Position numbers and translations under genes: made by a program. 64,000 bases of DNA from an uncultured Collinsella sp. (GTDB taxonomy: Bacteria; Actinomycetota; Coriobacteriia; Coriobacteriales; Coriobacteriaceae): assembly GCA_900541645.1 (NCBI GenBank), contig UQKQ01000007.1:1-64000 (forward strand), given 5' to 3'. This document shows, piece by piece, positions 61,058 through 64,000 of the stretch. The notes under the pieces were generated by a model. That model was not told the DNA's origin, searched no databases, and worked only from the letters and a program-made list of their open reading frames with translations. The number at the start of each line of letters is the position of its first letter. Within the stretch, counting starts at the first letter, position 1.

Positions 61058-63085
61058 CTACGGGCGCTCGTCGGGAGCCAGACGCTGCATCTTGCTCACG
61101 GCCTTAAACTTGGTGAACAGCGGCACGTACTCAAAGCTCACGTTGGAGTTCTCCAGGCCGTACCAGCGCGCAGGCGTGCCGGCGGCACGGCGGATGATGT
61201 ACTTGAGCGTGATGGCCGTACGCTCGCTCGGCTCCACGTCGCTTTCGGGTGCCAGCAGCTTGCGGATCATGACGAACTTGAACGTACCGATGTTGCCCGG
61301 GTCCTTGTAGACCGAGTAGTCGTGCGTCTGCGCCGGCAGCTCGCCGCTGGCAGCCAGGTCCTGAACAACCTGGCGCAGGTAGGCATTGACGCGCTGGTTG
61401 ATCTTGTAGCCCAGGTACAGATGCACGCGGAACACGTAGTCGGTGCCGAACGTCTCGACCGAGTAGGCAAAGGTATGCGGCTCGTCCATGGTCTCGACAT
61501 TCACGAACCACCAGGCGCGAGCGCGCTTGGGGTGCTTATCCAGGATGGAGTAGACGATATCGCGGTCGATATAGTCGGTGTTGGTGTCCTTGGTCAGGTA
61601 CACGATATTGTCGCTCATGAGCTCGTAGCGATCGTCATCGCGCAGGCGCTTGAGCTGCGGCAGGTAGCTGCGCAGCGGCAGCAGCGTAAACTGGCGCTGC
61701 TCAACAGCCGTGCCGTTGTACCAGCACACCATGATGCCCATGATGAGTGCAGCCATGAGAATGGTGAAGTAGCCACCGTGGAAGAACTTGGTGAGCGAGC
61801 TCACAAAGAAGAAGCCCTCGAGCAAAAGGAAGAAGGCGGCAAAGATCCACGGCGCGACCTTGAGATTGCGCTCCACGTGCAGATAGAAGAAGAGCAGCAT
61901 TGTCGTGCACATCATGGTCAGGGTAATGGCCAGGCCGTACGCGGCCTCCATGTGCGCCGAGTTCTGGAACAGCAGCACCACGACGACGCAGCCCACGAGC
62001 ATGACGTTGTTGACCATGGGGATGTAGAGCTGGCCCTTGGTCTCGGCAGGATAGAAGACCTGCATATGCGGCATGAGGTCCAGGCGGCTGGCCTCGGACA
62101 CCAGCGAGAATGCGCCGGTGATGAGCGCCTGCGAGGCGATGATGGCCGCGACGGTGGAAAGGCCGACGGCAAAGGGGCGCAGACCCGGGGCGAGCATCTG
62201 GTAGAAGGGGTTGAGGTCGGCGATACCCATGAGCTCCGGGTTGCCGGCGTTGTTGATAAGCCACGCGCCCTGGCCCATGTAGGACAGCAGCAGGCAGCAC
62301 TTAACGAACGGCCAGGTGGCATAGATGTTGCCGCGGCCCACATGGCCCATGTCGGAATAGAGCGCCTCGGCACCGGTGGTAGCGAGGAAGCAGCTGCCCA
62401 AAATCATGATGCCCGCATGGTTGTTGGGGCTCAGCAGAAAAGCGATGCCACGCAACGGGTTGAGGCACAGCAGCACCGCGGGATACTGGCAGACAAAGAA
62501 CAGGCCCGTGCCGCCCAGGAACAAAAACCACAGCGTCATGATGGGGCCGAAGGCGTGACCGATCTTGGCCGTGCCGATGCGCTGCACCAAGAAGAGCGCG
62601 ATGATGATGGCAAGCGTGATGGCGACGACACGACCCTGGTCGTCACCGAGCACGGCATGGACCGCCGGGATGGTGCGCAGGCCCTCGATGGCCGTGGTGA
62701 CGGTAACGGCAGGCGTCAGGATGCCGTCGGCGAGGAGCGCCGCGCCGCCCAGCATGGCGGGGATGATGAGCCACTTGCCGCAGCGCTTGACCAGGCTGTA
62801 CAGGGCAAAGATGCCGCCCTCGCCGTGGTTGTCGGCGCGCAGCGAGATCAGCACGTACTTGACGGTCGTCAGCAGCGTGACCGTCCACACGACAAGGGAG
62901 AGCGCGCCGAGCACGAACTCCTGCGTGACGCTTCCGATGCCGCCGTTGCCGGCAACGAGCGCCTTGGTTACATACATGGGGCTGGTGCCGATATCGCCAT
63001 ACACCACGCCCAGCGTGACGAGCATCGCCGAGATGCTCACAGGAATCGCAGCGTGCGAGGCTACTTCCTTTGCCTTTTGTTCCAT
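61058..63085 (-). CDS. kup: Kup-type potassium:proton symporter
   Basis: Twelve-helix potassium uptake protein. VVYGDIGTSPMYV is the N-terminal hallmark, with VKYVLISLRADNHGEGGIFALYSLV and GILTPAVTVTTAIEGL also conserved; a cytoplasmic C-terminal domain of about 200 residues follows. At 675 aa it is slightly long. The ATG follows GGGAGG. The KdpD/KdpE-like pair lies downstream on the same strand, so it may control or report on this transporter. Confidence 0.94.
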   Translation of the reverse strand: MEQKAKEVASHAAIPVSISAMLVTLGVVYGDIGTSPMYVTKALVAGNGGIGSVTQEFVLGALSLVVWTVTLLTTVKYVLISLRADNHGEGGIFALYSLVKRCGKWLIIPAMLGGAALLADGILTPAVTVTTAIEGLRTIPAVHAVLGDDQGRVVAITLAIIIALFLVQRIGTAKIGHAFGPIMTLWFLFLGGTGLFFVCQYPAVLLCLNPLRGIAFLLSPNNHAGIMILGSCFLATTGAEALYSDMGHVGRGNIYATWPFVKCCLLLSYMGQGAWLINNAGNPELMGIADLNPFYQMLAPGLRPFAVGLSTVAAIIASQALITGAFSLVSEASRLDLMPHMQVFYPAETKGQLYIPMVNNVMLVGCVVVVLLFQNSAHMEAAYGLAITLTMMCTTMLLFFYLHVERNLKVAPWIFAAFFLLLEGFFFVSSLTKFFHGGYFTILMAALIMGIMVCWYNGTAVEQRQFTLLPLRSYLPQLKRLRDDDRYELMSDNIVYLTKDTNTDYIDRDIVYSILDKHPKRARAWWFVNVETMDEPHTFAYSVETFGTDYVFRVHLYLGYKINQRVNAYLRQVVQDLAASGELPAQTHDYSVYKDPGNIGTFKFVMIRKLLAPESDVEPSERTAITLKYIIRRAAGTPARWYGLENSNVSFEYVPLFTKFKAVSKMQRLAPDERP

Positions 63086-63208
63086 AAGCCGGTTTCCTCC
63101 CAATTTTACCGTTCGACGGGATTATATGTAATCAGCCCATATTTTAATGGCACCGTTTTCCCAGCTAGATAAACATTTATGCGGCCTTTAGGCCACCGCG
63201 GCGATATG

Positions 63209-63243
63209 GAATGTGACAAAGGGATACCCCCTTTGTCACATTC
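63209..63243. repeat. GAATGTGACAAAGGG palindrome at the end of the nitroreductase gene
   Basis: Perfect 15-bp arms (63209-63223 and 63229-63243) with a 5-nt centre, ending one base from the stop codon of the nitroreductase gene. Same family as 28465 and 45778. Confidence 0.85.
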
Positions 63244-63244
63244 G

Positions 63245-64000
63245 TCATTTTCCGAGCCAGTTTTTGAACCACCACTCCATAGAGCGGCTCATCTCGGCCA
63301 TAAAGGGACTCGTGTGCTTACGGGTGTAGATATCGACGACGCGCTCGCCCACCTCGCGGGCGTGCGGGCGAAACATCGCGTCCATCTCGGCCACCTGCGC
63401 ATCCAAGGTCGCGGCGTCGGCGCGACAATAACGCTCCTCATGCACCAGGTTCACCACGGGATGCGCGATCGCCGGGCGCTCCTTGCGGGGCGTGCCGATG
63501 ATGAGCATCGACAGCGGCATGGTATAGGGAGGCAAGTCCAGCAGCGCGGCGACTTCCTCGGCGTTCTCGACGACATCGCCGATATAGCAGCTCCCCAGCC
63601 CCAGGGCCTCGGCGGCAACCACGGCGTTTTGAGCGGCGATCATGGCATCCTGTGCCGCGATGGCAAAGTCGCCCAGGCCCGGCGCACGACGGGGCGACTT
63701 GCCCGTGCGCTCGACAAACTCGGGCTCAAAGCAACCCACGTGCTCAAACAGATCGATCCACTTGGCATAGTCGACTACAAATATGAGTGCCCAGGGCGCC
63801 TTGGCGATCATGGGCTGATGATCGCACAGGTCGGCCAGGCGGTCCAATGTGGCCTGCTCACGAATGCTCACGATGGAATACATCATCATGGCGCCTGCCG
63901 ACGGCGCACGGCTCGCCGCATGCAGAATCGCCGCCCGCTGTTCGTCGGTCACCGCCACGGGACGGTCATCGTCATCACGCGCGAAGGCACGCGTAGACGA
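63245..64000 (-). CDS. nitroreductase-family flavoprotein, 5' end outside the window
   Basis: FMN-dependent oxidoreductase fold. AAILHAASRAPSAGAMMMYSIV, AIAAQDAMIAAQNAVVAAEALGLGSCYIGDV and PLSMLIIGTP are the conserved blocks. The frame stays open to the right edge, and the residues there (STRAFA) resemble the family's RxSxRxF FMN-phosphate motif. So the true start lies beyond base 64000, and the GTG at 63958 is internal. A C-terminal extension of about 60 residues (ERVVDIYTRKHTSPFMAEMSRS) is typical of the NfsA-like/azoreductase-like subgroup. Substrate unknown. Confidence 0.85.
   Translation of the reverse strand, partial: SSTRAFARDDDDRPVAVTDEQRAAILHAASRAPSAGAMMMYSIVSIREQATLDRLADLCDHQPMIAKAPWALIFVVDYAKWIDLFEHVGCFEPEFVERTGKSPRRAPGLGDFAIAAQDAMIAAQNAVVAAEALGLGSCYIGDVVENAEEVAALLDLPPYTMPLSMLIIGTPRKERPAIAHPVVNLVHEERYCRADAATLDAQVAEMDAMFRPHAREVGERVVDIYTRKHTSPFMAEMSRSMEWWFKNWLGK

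Noticed and set aside
61322..63172. Plus-strand open frame of 616 codons across kup
   Set aside because: Antisense to kup; its product is a run of His, Gln and Glu with no recognisable domain.

Overview
The window is 64 kb of GC-rich, gene-dense chromosome. It has no rRNA or tRNA genes, no CRISPR array, no prophage and no complete insertion sequence that I can see. Gene content, high GC, strong AAAGGAG ribosome sites and intergenic repeat style suggest a gut coriobacterium, most likely Collinsella or a close relative. That assignment is from recall and inference, not a database match.

Layout. 0.2-4.5 kb: phosphohexomutase, homocysteine methyltransferase, a DtxR/MntR-type regulator and a divergent peptidase T. 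4.9-14.4 kb: a complete F-type ATP synthase operon (AtpI-like, atpB-E-F-H-A-G-D-C) followed in the same direction by murA and an LCP cell-wall ligase. 14.7-21.5 kb: upp, glpK, a Sua5/TsaC tRNA modification gene, a HicAB toxin-antitoxin pair, and prmC with its substrate gene prfA. 21.8-26.2 kb: an amino-acid ABC importer with an M20 peptidase. 26.5-28.3 kb: an aldose-1-epimerase-like protein and an unknown membrane protein. 28.5-34.5 kb: a co-directional cluster of MerR regulator, UbiX, UbiD, a DASS anion permease, and a fusion of an LpdD-like prenyl-FMN chaperone domain to an isopentenyl-diphosphate-isomerase-like domain. This reads as a self-contained decarboxylation module: carboxylate import, cofactor making, cofactor handling and decarboxylation. 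34.7-37.7 kb: an MFS exporter with an apparent amber codon, a low-molecular-weight phosphatase, a small Cys-rich protein and pyridoxal kinase. 38-42.2 kb: MarR plus a heterodimeric ABC exporter. 42.5-46.9 kb: LysR divergent from an SDR/MFS/Gfo-Idh catabolic operon. 47.3-49.4 kb: tex. 49.8-55.0 kb: an ascorbate-type PTS between two near-identical transaldolase-like aldolases, with a divergent DeoR regulator. 55.0-64.0 kb: HAD phosphatase, an RlmKL-like methyltransferase with a degenerate first catalytic domain, a KdpE/KdpD-like two-component system next to the Kup potassium transporter, and a nitroreductase cut by the window edge.

The most striking non-coding signal is a family of four copies (about 160-177 bp each) of a structured element. 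Each begins 0-1 nt after the stop codon of a minus-strand gene (LCP, prfA, galM-like, ubiD). The copies differ in sequence but keep their stems through paired changes, so they look like a selected RNA or single-stranded-DNA structure. Several other palindromic families also sit against stop codons, and in two genes the stop codon itself lies inside the repeat.
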